Part shown: piece by piece, positions 1 through 10,870 of the stretch
Layout: each line of letters begins with the position of its first letter
Position numbering within the stretch: position 1 is the stretch's first letter
Assembly (NCBI RefSeq): GCF_034702125.1
Contig: NC_085876.1
Location: 14,868,753-14,932,752, forward strand
Length of the DNA: 64,000 bases
Direction of reading: 5' to 3'
Origin: Engraulis encrasicolus
Lineage: Eukaryota > Chordata > Actinopteri > Clupeiformes > Engraulidae
Translations under genes and position numbers: made by a program
The notes under the pieces: generated by a model
Told to the model about the DNA's origin: nothing
The model's database searches: none
What the model saw: only the letters and a program-made list of their open reading frames with translations

Positions 1-337
1 CAAAGAAGACGTAGACAGCCTCAACGCGCTTGAGGCCAGAGTTTCCACATGCAGCGAGTTTCACCACCACACGGAAAAACTCCTCTACCAGAGCCCCATC
101 GCACAGTTTGATGATCTCAAACGCCCCCGACACATCAACGTTGCCTCCATGACCACTGAATGTGGTGAAGGCGCCATCGGACTCATACAAGCAGTCGCGT
201 TGGTAGCACTTGCGGACACCTTCCTTCACCTTGCAGATCTCGTCGCTTTTGCAGTGTATTTTTTCAACTTTCACCTTGCCAGAGGCTTCACAGGTGTAGC
301 GCTCAGTGCAGTCATCATTGACCACAGTCTCACCAAT
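1..337 (-). CDS. Coding exon 8 of FCGBP-like gene: VWC-like linker and divergent third vWD (partial)
   Basis: Acceptor TCTTCTTTAG at 338-347. Encodes IGETVVNDDCTERYTCEASG (linker), then CLYESDGAFTTFSGHGG, FRVVVKLAACGNSG and VEAVYVFF, which follow the vWD beta-sandwich pattern but lack GDPH. It is still open at the window edge, so the exon and gene continue to the left. Confidence 0.78.
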   Translation of the reverse strand, partial: MGETVVNDDCTERYTCEASGKVKVEKIHCKSDEICKVKEGVRKCYQRDCLYESDGAFTTFSGHGGNVDVSGAFEIIKLCDGALVEEFFRVVVKLAACGNSGLKRVEAVYVFF

Positions 338-3300
338 CTAAAGAAGAGAGAGACCGAAAATTGGTATATACATGTATGGAGCTTTCCTAATCTAAACAAA
401 CAGTTCAGATGCTCAATTTAATTGACACAACCATTACATTTCATTACAGTACATTAAATTACGGTACATTACATTAGACTTAGTTGGCGCTTTTATCCAA
501 AGCGACTTACAGTTGCAGGGTTACAGGGTATTTACTACGATGAATGAAACAGGAGCCACTATACTATATCGGGTATGGGGGCCCCCGGATGAAATTTTGC
601 TTAGGGCCCCATAAAGTCTTGATCTCACCTTGTATGTGTGGCCATCATAGTAACAGCTGCACTCGTCCCATTTGATACAGCCAGTCCCGTTGTAGAAGTA
701 GTCATGGTCACAGGCACAGCCCTCTGCACAAGTTTCAGGGCAGGCGATGGATGTGAGTCCAGGGCAAGGTTTGTCACAGGTCTGACCACAGATTTTGTAG
801 TGGCTGTGGTCAGGGCATGACAAGGCTAAAGAAACGAGATGTGCACAAAAGTCAAGTTGACATACTGTAGGTGTTTTGCAAAAATGCAGTGTGAGAGAAA
901 TTAAGTCAAGCTGTGATTTATTTTAACCTCATAGACACTCACGACAGAAGCTGGAAGTCCTCCAGTCTCCAATGTCTACCCCAAAGTCCTGGCAGTCGGT
1001 CACGTAAGCAGCGATGCTATGGCATAGCATGTGGCGGTCTCCATCGCCCATGCAAACGTCATACACGCAATCTCTGAAGTACGACTCAGGGTCGATTACA
1101 TTCAGGCAGGCAGCAAAAGGTCCTTTGGGGTCTTTAATAATGTGACAATCATTCTCAAAAATGCTCTTCTTGTGCTCTGGGCACTGGGGGCAATTGTCAC
1201 CCGTGCAACCATCATCACAGACCACACCGTGCACGGACTCCTTCCAGGATGCAGCAAATTCTTTGATGCTTCTGGTCTCTTTGCCGTCGGGCAAACGGTA
1301 TTCATCATATTTGTTGTGGTTGAAGTTGCCACACAGGCCACAGGTTTTCTCATGGTAGGAGGAGGGGACAGTTATGGTGACACGATAGACAAGGTCATAG
1401 GTCACCCTCAGACCAAAGTCGGTTTTTAAGACAACGTACCAGCCTTCATTGTAAATTTTCACCTGACCCTCATTGATGTCACAAGGCACATTGGTTAGCA
1501 CACCATCCACCTGAAAATGATAGTAAACAAAGTCAAAAGGACTAAGGTTTAAATGGTGCGTAATAATGACCAGTAATAACAAGAATAACAACAACAACAG
1601 TATATTACATTGCTCCTACACATTATTTCATTGCATGTTCAAATTGTCTATACATTGCCTATACATCCATAAATGGCCATTTTCTTATATCCAAAAGAAA
1701 TCCTTTTCAACTTACCATAACTACACCAACTTGGTTAATCCTCAGCACAAATGTTTGTCCATAAACCTCCACAACCACCGCCTTGGCCACAGCATTGTTT
1801 GGTTCGCTGCTCCACTTCTCATTCTCCACCACCACTGAGAAAGGCTGCAGGTCTGTGTCCTCAATGTGGCACGCCTTGGCAGCAGCATAGGTGCAGGTGC
1901 CCTGGAAGTCGTACGCATGCTTATCAAAGGTCTTGTAATGGGGATCTCCTGAGATGGTACACGTGCCGTAAGTCGAGGGGTGGCAACCGATTTTCCCCTT
2001 GACCACCTTGCACTCCTTCCCGCTCGGGCACCCGTTTGATGTGCATTTCAGATGACCGTCGGCCTCGCAGGTGCACGACTCCTCGCAGTTGTCTGTCCAG
2101 AAGGTAGTACCTGGTGGGGAAGCCGTAGTGCAATGGTTAGGGAGGTAGACTTTAGATCACTGGGTTGCAGCAGAGATGGTTGCTATTGTTAGATACTATC
2201 TCTGGTTGCAGTTTCTATCCATACCCTTACCAGTCCCTGCTTCCCTCTTTGCCACATATTCCCACACTGCATCAGGGACTGTAACCAGTGCACTTTAATA
2301 TCTGTAAGTTGCTTTAAAGAAAAGCGTCAGCTGAGTGTAACATAATAGTAATACCTGGTGGCACATAACTTCCGGTCTTCTTGTACAGGCAGCCGCACTG
2401 AGACTCGCGGACACACTTGTTGCCCGTGAGAACAAAACCCTCGTCACACACACAGCTGGCGACACACGGAGATATACAGTTGGACTCTGCCTTTCTGTTG
2501 GCGCATGTGGCAGGGCAGGCGGTGCCGCAGTGCTCATAGTGGCTGTTCTTGGGGCACTGAGGATTGGCTGGGGAGAAAGAAAGAGGAAGGAAACTCAGTT
2601 TTCTGTCATTGAACAAACTACACCAGTAATATGTTATTTATTTATTTATAATGAGGTCACTTAACCCTCGTCTAAACATACTAGATTAAAACTTGTTTTA
2701 CATATTACATTGTCTAGGCATATCTTATACGTATTTAATACACATACTGTATTTATTTCACCATCTGTTTGACAGTTCCTCGCATAGTCTGCTTACAATA
2801 TCCAACCAGGCCGTACATGATGTATTTTTTATTATCTGTTTGGCAGTTTACAGTGTTGCACTTACGGCATCCGGCCAGGCTTCTCCAGTTGAAGACCCTG
2901 AAGCCGGCCCTCTGGCAGGCATCGCTGTAGACCTGCAGCGTGTCGCACAGGAAGTTCTTCATGCCCTTCCCCATGCATACGTCGTACATGCAATAGTCAT
3001 GGTAGACCTTCTTGGGGATGATGGCGCTGCACTCCTTCAGGGGCCCGTTCATCAAGTCGGTCATCAGGTTGCAGAACACCTTGTTGGCCAGGTGGCCTAT
3101 CGCACTGCTCTGGCACTTCTCGCAGTGGCCGTCGCACATGTCGCCACAGTTGGCGTCACCGGCAGCACCACGCACCTTCCAGGCGTTGCCCAGCTCCGAG
3201 ATGCTGCCAGCAGGGCTGCCGTTTGGCAGGAGCAGGTCGTCCTGGCCCTTGCTGTTGAAGTTTCCGCACAGGCCACAGGTCTTGTCCCTCATTGATTCGG

Positions 3301-6300
3301 GCAGCATAACCACCAGGTACTGCTTCCAGTCATAAAGCACCTCCAGCCCAAAGTCCGTCACCAGCTGCACGGACATGCCGCTTTGCAACAGGACTACCCT
3401 GAAGAGGTCCGGGCTCATTGGCAGATACCACAGGTTGTCGTCATACTGAAACAAGACAAAAAAAGACAACAATTGGTCAAATTTTATTTTACTGTTACAT
3501 TAGTTATGTACACTGTAACAAAACAGGTAACAGCATGTGACACTATGTACATTACTTGCAATTATTATTCAAAATAGTATTCCCCTCATTTTCCGTAGCA
3601 TATTTACACAGTAGTGTTATGCATGCATACAAATTCAGGAAATAAAATAATACAGTAGCTTTGAGTAGAGTACTGGAAAGTACAGTAGTTCAAAATATCA
3701 GACGTTGACTTACTCTCACTATTCCATATTCTTGGCGTTGGAAAGTGAAGGTGTAGTCGTAGACCCTGACGGTGACCTTCTCCACCACAGGTATCTCCTG
3801 ATCAGGGCGCTTCTGACTTTTCACCTCCACGGCAAAGAAGGGGACCTCACGACCACCAACACCATCACCATCCCCACAGTGGCTTGAAGCCATCATGTAT
3901 GTGCAGTTGCCCATGAAGTTGTAATAGGTGCTGTCGAAGGTGCGGAAGTGGGGGTTGCCCATGATCCAACACATGCCCATGTCAGTGTAGAGGCCATCAG
4001 GCTTCGGCAAGGGCTTCAGCACATCCCAATCCGCGGCACTGAAGCCTGGAGCAAAGAAAAGGAAGCACCTAGCACTTTAAGGCACGGATATTAGTCATTG
4101 TTAGTGCAGCTACAAACCGGAGAATACAGTTATACTGCAGGCTACAGTACCTACAATGGCGGTTCTACCCAATTGGGGGCCCGGGTGAAATATAGAAATG
4201 GGGCCCTGTTAAATTATTTTTGCTGGTATTCACCGTAGCGTGGCTGAATGTTAACATTTTGCTGGGGTTATTCCCATGGCTTAAAGCTACGTTGACACAT
4301 GCCGCTGCTAGTTACTCGCTCAACGAATTAAGTCAATATTGTCTCTGTGTTCCAGCGAGACGAGTAGGCGAGGAGTGAAGAAGCGATGTGTGTGAACGAA
4401 GCTTTTCAAAGGAAGAAGGGATTTATATTTGGCTCTCATATTTAGCTCTCTCCCTAGCCTATATTTTGACAAATCTCAGGCCAAAAAATTATCAACTGTT
4501 ACTAGGGTGTATTATGTTAAGAAGATTGTCTTAATGAATACCAACTCTTGTGGGGAATGAATTTTCTTGATTTGATATCTCTAAACAATACTTTTAAGAT
4601 AAACTGGCCTCGTCAATTCATGCCTAATACATCTTCTATTTGCAACTCTTGTGGGGCTATGAATTTTCTTGATTTGATATCTCTAAACAATACTTTTAAG
4701 ATAAACTGCTTCGCCAAATTCATGACAAATGCATTTTCTATTTGGAACTCTATTCTCTAAAGAATGTGCCCTCAAATTCCTCTTAATGTGTAACTATAAT
4801 GTTGACAAGATTCACATTAAAATAGCTAATTTCCATAAACAAGTTCATGGCTAACAAACAGAATTTCCCCCCCTCACAAATATAACACAGAAATACTTTT
4901 TAATAACAAATACCTGTACCTCTCGGCCTATCTGGATAATTGGGTAAGCCATGCCATTGTCTGGTTTCTCAACTAAAAACAGCAATGGTTTTCTCATCAT
5001 TCAGAATTTCATTCTGTTTAGCCTTTTTGTCACCACTAAGGAATTCGCTACAGTCATTGCTTGGAGTAGTAATGTTATTAAGAAGTCAACAAACCTCTCC
5101 AAGCCACGCAGATCTTGCCCCCCCTATGACCTCTATGACCTCTGCTGAGGGACAGGTTTGCTTTTCACGAAAGACAAAAAATAACAGAGATATGAGCATT
5201 ATTAAAAAATGATATTGCTTCAACACTGTTTCGTATGTCATTTCCTACTGGGCTGGGCTACTTGGGGAAATTCCTTGGAAAAAAGTTTGGGCATTACCTC
5301 TAATATATCACAAATAAAGTGCATACAAACGTATTCATCGATATTATCCCTAAGGGTGGGTTGCACCAACATGGTTTAACTTAAACCTAGTTTAGGCCTA
5401 AACTGAGTTTAGTTAATCCATGTTTAAACAGGGTTTAAATTAATTTGAGATGTGTTGCACATCTTAAATTTAAACCTGGATTACCTAAACTGGTTTAATC
5501 AAGGATTAAACTAGATTTAAATATGTTCATCAGCCACCATTGATGGGTAGGTCAAAATGTGTGCCTAAAAAGACAAAACTTACATTTATTATTTAATATT
5601 TAACAAACAAACGATCACACATTGAGTTGTTTGGGGCGGGGATAGTGGTTCAGGTTCAGTGGTCTGGAATTCGGCCTGTTTGACATTTTGTAAACACTGC
5701 ATACGTAGCGGCCGTTACATTGTATCACAGTTAGATACCGGTAGATACCGGTAGATCGCAATGGAAACAGAAGAGAGACGGCATAGTGGGACTGTACAAA
5801 GAAAACATTGACCCGCTGACGGCGAAGGTATATCAATATTAATCCCGAAGCAGCTCTCCCTCTCCAACCCCTTTGATGCTCTGGACAGGAGAAAAGTTGC
5901 TAACTTTGCTGCTTTGCTAACGTCACCAAGTCTCCACCTAGGCTAGGCCTATATGTCTGTAGGCTACATCAATTACGTTTTTCATCACCAGACGTCAAGT
6001 GGTAGCACCACAGTTAATGCCCAAAATGGAAAAGTAATTCGTCATTGATGTAGGCTAGGCTACAAACAACGAACATGCTTCGTAGATGCTGACTTCACTT
6101 TACAGTCCACATTGACGTCTACTACAAAACGTCTACTACAAAACGTCATTGGAGTTGGACTCATGTCCACCAAAACCTGTCATATTCCAACATAACACTT
6201 CGTATTAAATGTTTAGCACTGATTTTAAACGAAATGGCAATGCATTATTCATTTCGTGAATTTACAACCATTGTAACAACTTGGCATAACATTAATTGAA

Positions 6301-9237
6301 TGTCCGTTTCGTTAAGAACAAGCTGCAGCATAATCCCCAAATCATTTTTAAACCATATTATTAGTGTCCCACTTTAGGATATGTGCGTCCTAACGTGGGA
6401 CACAAGATTTTCCTAATGTGGGACAGTTGTAAAAGTAGTAATTTAATAAGTCAAACAATTACTATGAAGTCAAACACCATGTCCACATAAGAAAATAGAT
6501 ATTTACATCTATATCAAAGGTGTATTTCAGTCTTTCTGGCCTAATCTACTGGAGCACAGCTATCAACAAAACATTTGGGTCCAAAAACCGGAAGTTCTTT
6601 CCTCAAATAGAGCTGCCATGTTGAAGTGACCAATTGTGTGCAATGGGTTCAAACAGTCTCAGTCATATTTACCAATAAAAGAAAGTAAAATTAATTAATA
6701 AAACATGCTCTAAATGTGTAGCTGATATGTCTTAAAGAGTGGCAGATGTCATTTTGAATTAATATTTTACACAAACATGCTTTAGAGACCTTTTAATATA
6801 CACTGTCCCGCATTAGGAAACCAATTGTCCCACTTTAGGGATAACCATGGTTTTTGACCAACTTACATTAATATCCAAATTATTCAAATTAGAAACACTT
6901 AACACGTTTTTAAAGGTTTTATTTGATTAGAGCACAACTAGGGGATGAAAAGGGTGTAATTTGTTTGTATTGAAATGTTGTCATTAAATTTTAATAAACC
7001 ACCAAAGTTGAAGTGACAAAAATTGTCCCACATTAGGGCATTCTACCCTACGTTTTCTGCTAGATTCTGGAAAGACCTCTTATCATTACTATGTGCAAAT
7101 GTCTGTACAAATCTTGAATTTTCTTTTTAACTTGTTTTATTTGGTTACTTTGAGTTTAGTATAGAGGACAGTAGTATGCTTTACATCATAAATCTTATTT
7201 TTCTACTTGCTTAATACTTTATACAGCAAAGGCAAGCCTCTTCTCTCAGTGTTTTTGAATGAGTTAAGATTGAATGTACAAAAACTCCTTCGTTTATTCA
7301 ACCACCGTCTCCAAAGCCAAATCTTGGGCTCTCTCCACCTTTTAGATTAAGTTTTCTTTTATTTATTTTCACTTTAATTTGATTATTATTTTAATTTTAT
7401 TATCATTTTTACTTAGATTGATTATTCTGTCTTACTTGTCACTGTGTTTATTATTCTTTTCCTGATTTGTACCCGGGATATACTTCTAATACAAGAAAAC
7501 AACAAGAGTAAAAGATAGACTGTGGCGCCCCCCCATATTTGAACTTTCATGCCCACGGAGACCCCGGTTCAAGTCCAGCCGGGGTCATTTCCCAATCCCA
7601 CCCCATCTCTCTGTCCCACTCGCTTCCTACAAGTATCACCATCTCAGACTGTCCTATCAAATGAAGGCATAAAAGCCCCCAAAAAATGTATTTTTAAAAA
7701 AATAAAAGAAAGAGTTAGAGCATTGCCATAGGATCCCGTGGGAACTTCCGCCGACAAAACTGGCAGCGAAACTGATATGGTCGAATATGGCCGACCTTGC
7801 CGTCCCATTCAGTTTTGCACAGCCTGCATAGTGTTTCAGATGTAGTGTTTGTTTCCATAGAGTATCATCCGGGACTCTGAGAAGAATTGATATAACAACC
7901 GTTTTTGTGCATACAAGCACACACAATTTCAATGGACTGTGTAATTACTTGACCAAAAACGGTATCTTGTGTCAGAACAAAAGTAGCACGGCCAAATTTG
8001 TAGAACTAGTACACGTAACCTAGCCATGCTAACACTAACCTATGGCAGAGATGGGTTTAGCGGGAACCGCCAAGGCTAGCGTAAAACCACTTAAAACCTT
8101 GTGACCAGAGATCAAAGAACACCTCAACTCTTCTCTACGTATCTATGGCTCTGGGACAGACAGGCCCAGGCAGCAGTAGGTAACCACTGGAGTGAGAAAG
8201 GAAAGAAAAAGGGTCTCTATGCTGAGTAGCTATCTGTGCTCTTATAATTAAGTGTTCATGAAAATGATATTGTGAAATTTGTTATATTTAAATGTGGGAA
8301 AACAAAAGCGTAAGCTTTTGCAAATAAAACAGCATTGTTTAAAAACAGCATTGAAAGAAGTTTCCAATGTGAAACAAGTCTTCAAAAACCTTTCCCCTTT
8401 CCTTTCCCAACATAATGTTGGTTTTCTTTACATGTACACTCTACACTGGAAATAAAACTGCAAAATTAAATAAGACCTTAGCTAGGGGATAAATAAAGGA
8501 TCCAAAATAAAATGTGCAGCAAATAATACATAATGTATCAACTGTTGTTTTTGGAGACACTAGCTGATACACTTTGAGAGACAAATTCAACGATGCTGGA
8601 AGTTCAGAAAACACGGCACACTGATTACTGTTCTTTTTTCATTCCTTGGAGCGAATTATGCGTTTTTGGCCGGTGCGTCTTCAAGTTCGCTCTGGAATCT
8701 AATGACTCACTGGCCTTATTCGCTCCAAGAAATAAAACAGCTAAAAAGAAAAATAATCAGTATTTTTTCCTGAACTCTGATCCTTGATCAAGTTGTCCTG
8801 CCTCACATCTGCACCTGTAATACTGAAGGCTTTTGTGCAAGGTCCAAGCCAAGGACTTCGATCAAATGTAACAATCTTCAAGTTGGTTACTCTAAGTGTT
8901 GAATTAACACAGCAGAATGCACCGTGTGACTGTGAGAGGGCACAATTTTCAGACTTACCACAAAAGAGCAAAATAGCGAGACAAGAAAAACTCCCCATCG
9001 TCTTCATCTTCTCGGCTGTTGAAATCCAGAGAAAATACAATTAGTTTCTGATGTGAAGTCGTATAATACTGAAACATTTGAGTGCAGGAATAAACGTTGC
9101 TTTAGTTTTAACATTGTAATGGTAATGATTGTACGCAGTCATGCACCATATACAATGTGTACACTGTCATACTTGTAATCGTGCACACAGTCATGCATAC
9201 AGAGCATATTAGTAATATTGAAATAGCAAGATTCTAT

Positions 9238-9335
<98 letters not shown>

Positions 9336-9370
9336 CCCTTACCTGCTCAGGTGCCCAAGGCTGACCAGCT
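1..9370 (-). CDS. FCGBP/zonadhesin-like secreted vWD-domain glycoprotein gene, 5' portion (partial)
   Basis: Multi-exon minus-strand gene. Coding exons in transcript order: 8959-9007, 3714-4045, 2866-3445, 2355-2567, 1716-2110, 943-1510, 629-825 and 1-337 (continues off the left edge); a non-coding exon lies near 9343-9370. All junctions are GT/AG and all phases agree, giving about 890 codons without a stop. Domain order: signal peptide (1-21), vWD1 (42-200), C8 (230-305), TIL (320-390), VWC-like (392-434), vWD2 (442-600), C8, TIL, VWC-like, then a divergent vWD. CGLCGN is present in both complete vWD domains. This arrangement is known from IgGFc-binding protein, zonadhesin and tectorin relatives, which are secreted, disulfide-rich, gel or matrix proteins. 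Teleosts have many lineage-specific FCGBP-like genes, so no exact symbol is given. Transcribed divergently from CNDP2. Confidence 0.88.
470..530 (-). repeat. Short SINE/LINE tail remnant in an FCGBP-like intron
   Basis: Minus strand reads CTGTAAGTCGCTTTGGATAA and AAAGCGCC, the conserved 3' tail shared by many fish SINEs and their partner LINEs. The head is not recognisable. The rest of this intron (338-628) holds only AT-rich sequence and a GGGCCCC-rich scrap near 580-615. Confidence 0.5.
629..825 (-). CDS. Coding exon 7 of FCGBP-like gene: second TIL domain
   Basis: Acceptor TTTCTTTAG, donor CATACAAG|GTGAGA. Begins LSCPDHSHYKICGQTC and ends CSCYYDGHTYK. Phase 1 in, phase 0 out, so unlike the first TIL exon it is not symmetrical. 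Confidence 0.85.
943..1510 (-). CDS. Coding exon 6 of FCGBP-like gene: vWD2 second half plus C8
   Basis: Acceptor CTATCATTTTCAG, donor TTCTGTC|GTGAGT. Contains KTDFGLRVTYDL, KTCGLCGNFN and the C8 cysteines (CVYDVCMG). 568 bp, phase 0 in, phase 1 out, exactly parallel to coding exon 3, which reflects the repeated vWD-C8 exon cassette. Confidence 0.87.
1716..2110 (-). CDS. Coding exon 5 of FCGBP-like gene: VWC-like linker and vWD2 first half
   Basis: Acceptor TCCCCACCAG, donor GTTATG|GTAAGT. Encodes a small VWC-like segment (FWTDNCEESCTCEADG, residues 395-410), then CTISGDPHYKTFD at 442-454. The intact GDPH (446-449) is the autoproteolytic motif known from FCGBP and MUC2-type vWD domains. Confidence 0.87.
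2112..2335 (+). mobile_element. tRNA-derived SINE in intron between coding exons 4 and 5 (FCGBP-like gene)
   Basis: Starts with an A-box-like GTAGTGCAATGGTTAGGGAG (2128-2147) followed by GATCACTGGGTTGCAGCAG in the position of a B box. The body ends in CTGTAAGTTGCTTTAAAGAA, a variant of the common fish SINE tail. It lies antisense to the host gene. Confidence 0.55.
2355..2567 (-). CDS. Coding exon 4 of FCGBP-like gene: TIL domain
   Basis: Single-exon trypsin-inhibitor-like cysteine-rich domain: starts CPKNSHYEHCGTACPATC and ends with CGCLYKKTGSYVPPG. Ten-cysteine spacing is typical of the TIL module that follows each vWD-C8 unit. Phase 1 in and out, so the exon is symmetrical. Confidence 0.86.
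2866..3445 (-). CDS. Coding exon 3 of FCGBP-like gene: vWD1 second half plus C8
   Basis: Acceptor TCTTGTTTCAG, donor GGATGCC|GTAAGT. Contains TDFGLEVLYDW and KTCGLCGNFN (residues 183-192) of vWD1, then a C8 domain with the cysteine pattern of the family (CDGHCEKCQ, YCMYDVCMG). 580 bp, phase 0 in, phase 1 out. Confidence 0.88.
3714..4045 (-). CDS. Coding exon 2 of FCGBP-like gene: vWD1, first half
   Basis: Acceptor TTTGCTCCAG, donor GTGAGA|GTAAGT. It encodes mature N-terminus then the vWD start CWIMGNPHFRTFD (residues 42-54). The family motif GDPH is GNPH here. It ends phase 0. A broken inverted copy of this exon lies at 13538-16215. Confidence 0.88.
4542..4745. repeat. 101-bp tandem duplication (two copies)
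   Basis: Two adjacent copies starting CAACTCTTGTGGGG at 4542 and 4643 share a long, nearly identical core beginning TGAATTTTCTTGATTTGATA. The second copy has a few substitutions and small indels, so the duplication is not brand new. Confidence 0.85.
5344..5530. repeat. MITE-like AT-rich palindromic repeat
   Basis: Begins GGGTTGCACCAACATGGTTT and continues with many forward and inverted GTTTAA/TTAAAC words. The opposite terminal repeat is not clear, so this may be a truncated or 3'-decayed MITE. Confidence 0.4.
6365..7037. repeat. Cluster of six 14-bp motifs in both orientations
   Basis: TGTCCCACTTTAGG or one- to two-base variants occur at 6365, 6804, 6826 and 7024 on the plus strand and at 6389 and 6412 on the minus strand. 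The first two form a hairpin. No terminal inverted repeat was found around the cluster. Confidence 0.65.
7523..7695 (+). mobile_element. tRNA-derived SINE, 5'-damaged
   Basis: Contains a clear B box (CGGTTCAAGTCC, 7565-7576) followed by the conserved body TCATTTCCCAATCCCACCCC and tail ATCAAATGAAGGCATAAAAG. Compared with the inverted-duplicate copy at 12961-13153, the A-box region (GTGGCGCAGTGCGC) has lost about 11 bases here. Confidence 0.7.
8601..8777. repeat. Small imperfect hairpin (MITE-like)
   Basis: Arms GTTCAGAAAACAC, CTGATTACTG and CTTGGAGCGAAT on the left are matched on the right by ATTCGCTCCAAG, AATAATCAG and TTTCCTGAAC. The palindrome ends about 180 bp upstream (in gene sense, downstream) of the signal-peptide exon. 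Confidence 0.5.
8959..9007 (-). CDS. Coding exon 1 (signal peptide) of FCGBP-like gene
   Basis: ATG at 9007-9005. The exon encodes MKTMGSFSCLAILLFCG with the last codon split 1/2 by the intron (donor TTTTGTG|GTAAGT). Joined to the next exon this gives a basic start, a hydrophobic core and a small-residue exit (GFSA), a typical secretory signal peptide. A second in-frame ATG is three codons downstream. Confidence 0.8.
9242..9334. repeat. (GT)n microsatellite, (CA)n in gene sense
   Basis: Uninterrupted run of about 46 dinucleotides in the first intron of the FCGBP-like gene, starting eight bases after its 5' splice donor in sense orientation. Confidence 0.97.
9343..9370 (-). other. Non-coding first exon of the FCGBP-like gene (predicted)
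   Basis: On the minus strand a donor ACCTGAGCAG|GTAAGG ends at 9343. The next coding exon is preceded by ATTTCAACAG, a usable acceptor 10 bases before the ATG codon, so a spliced 5' UTR is likely. The 5' boundary is estimated from the TATA-like box and is uncertain by tens of bases. Confidence 0.5.
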
Positions 9371-9390
9371 TGGTGGTGCCCTTGGAGTGC

Positions 9391-9432
9391 TGGCCTTAAA
9401 TCCCCTGCCAGGGATAAGGCACTGACCAATGA
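9391..9432 (-). promoter_or_regulatory. Candidate core promoter of the FCGBP-like gene
   Basis: Reading the minus strand, a CCAAT box in reverse orientation (ATTGGTC, 9424-9430) is followed by a GATA-type site (CCTTATCC, 9411-9418) and an AT-rich TATA-like box (GATTTAAGG, 9394-9402), then a good 5' splice donor at 9342. Spacing fits a polymerase II core promoter. Inference from motif spacing only. Confidence 0.45.
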
Positions 9433-10200
9433 GAAAGCAGGGTGCCACGACAATGGGGCACATGGGAAATGTTTGCCCATCTAATATTGGTATTGGTAGG
9501 GCATTGGCATGGTATGCGCATCCTGCCTTATCTATCTTGTTCTACGTGACAGGCAATTGGTATTGTTTCAAAGGCTTTGAGTGGTCATACATTATAATCA
9601 AGAATAGGAACAATAAACAAAATGGGCTTGTGCTTTGTGAAGTGAAGCCCATGGATGCTGATTGTGTGTGTGCAAAGTCACTTTTTTATTTCTTGTATTG
9701 GATGTAGATTGAAATTGCCTGAAAAAATCTCTAGAACATTGAAATATTTATCTGTGCTTTTAGCCTTTTATTTTTAGCTAAGTTGAAATTGAACTGCTGC
9801 CCTCAAGTTCATCTGCAGTGCAGCTCCGCACTGTACTGCATTCTACTACAGTTTTCTGATCTCTCACTGAGCTTTTGATTTTCTCTATCCCAATATCAAA
9901 ATACATGCATCTCCATGAAAGATGACATTTTGTAGAGTGGCCTGAAAAAGGAAGAAAAAATACTGTTTGGGAGAGTGACAAAGTGAGCTTCATCTATAAC
10001 ACCATAAAGCCTTACCGTACGCCCTTACAAGACCATTTATCAAATATAAACTGCAGACAGTGGCAAGCACAGCATGATGTGTGCATGTGTTGCGATCAAG
10101 TGGATGGCCTTCTCTCTGTCTACACGGAGAATTTTTGATCAGAGCCATGGTGCAATTTCTCAAAACTAATCTTCACACTCCACTTTCACATATTTCCGAC
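9433..10200. other. Intergenic DNA with no recognisable feature
   Basis: AT-rich stretch upstream of the FCGBP-like promoter. No coding exon, RNA gene or clear repeat seen. Confidence 0.5.
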
Positions 10201-10204
10201 CCTT

Positions 10205-10512
10205 TCAGATTACCCAAGCCTGGCCAAAGCTGTCAGCGGCTGAACTGGGATCACAAACCAGCCCTGGCTTTTTTTGGCATAAACCAACCCCTCACCCCCA
10301 CACCCATACTACAATTAGAATGGGCTCAGCCCACTGTATATTAAGTATGCACCAATGGGACGCCCCATCTAAATTGTGGGCCAGTCTCTAAGGGAACATT
10401 TTAAACAAATTACCAAACAAAACAATAAAGCAACAGCTTCGAACCCTCAGGACTGTCGGCCCACCAGGAAAATGCCCTGTATGCCAGATTACCAGTCCAG
10501 CCCTAAGTGGCC
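10205..10512. repeat. Fish interspersed repeat of the 'GGGCTGGACTGG' family
   Basis: Contains CCTGGCCAAAGCTGTCAGCG at the left, GGCCCACCAGGAAAATGCCC in the body and CCAGTCCAGCCCT at the right end. The same words recur at 18088-18140, 44430-44582 and 45368-45830. Probably hAT-derived; class not proven. Confidence 0.45.
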
Positions 10513-10797
10513 CTGACTGTACAACACAAAAGTCTTTACTGCAGGCATGTTTCTGGTGGCAGTCAGGCGGAATTCCATTGCATAATTGCCTCACGTGTTC
10601 TTGATGAAAAAAAAGTGTACTTCCATAGCGAGACTGAGGGCTAATTGATAATGGGGTATATCATGAGTAATCACCTATTTAAGAACTCATATTCGCTGCG
10701 GTTGCACATGCACACCCTCTCCTGTCTTTTCTAGACTGATAGGTTCATTTTTTGTCCTACAGGAGATGATTTATCATGTTTTATTTACCCTAACAAC

Positions 10798-10800
<3 letters not shown>

Positions 10801-10870
<70 letters not shown>

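Larger units (their letters stand above)
4046..8958 (-). other. Large intron 1 (between signal-peptide exon and vWD1 exon) of FCGBP-like gene
   Basis: 4.9 kb intron, mostly AT-rich. It holds a 101-bp tandem duplication, a MITE-like palindromic scrap, a cluster of six 14-bp repeats, a SINE and a hairpin (listed separately). Remaining parts (4750-5340, 5530-6360, 7040-7520, 7700-8600) show nothing I recognise. Confidence 0.7.

Noticed and set aside
7549..7600. tRNA-like B box GGTTCAAGTCC
   Set aside because: No cloverleaf can be drawn around it; it belongs to a tRNA-derived SINE with tail, not a tRNA gene.
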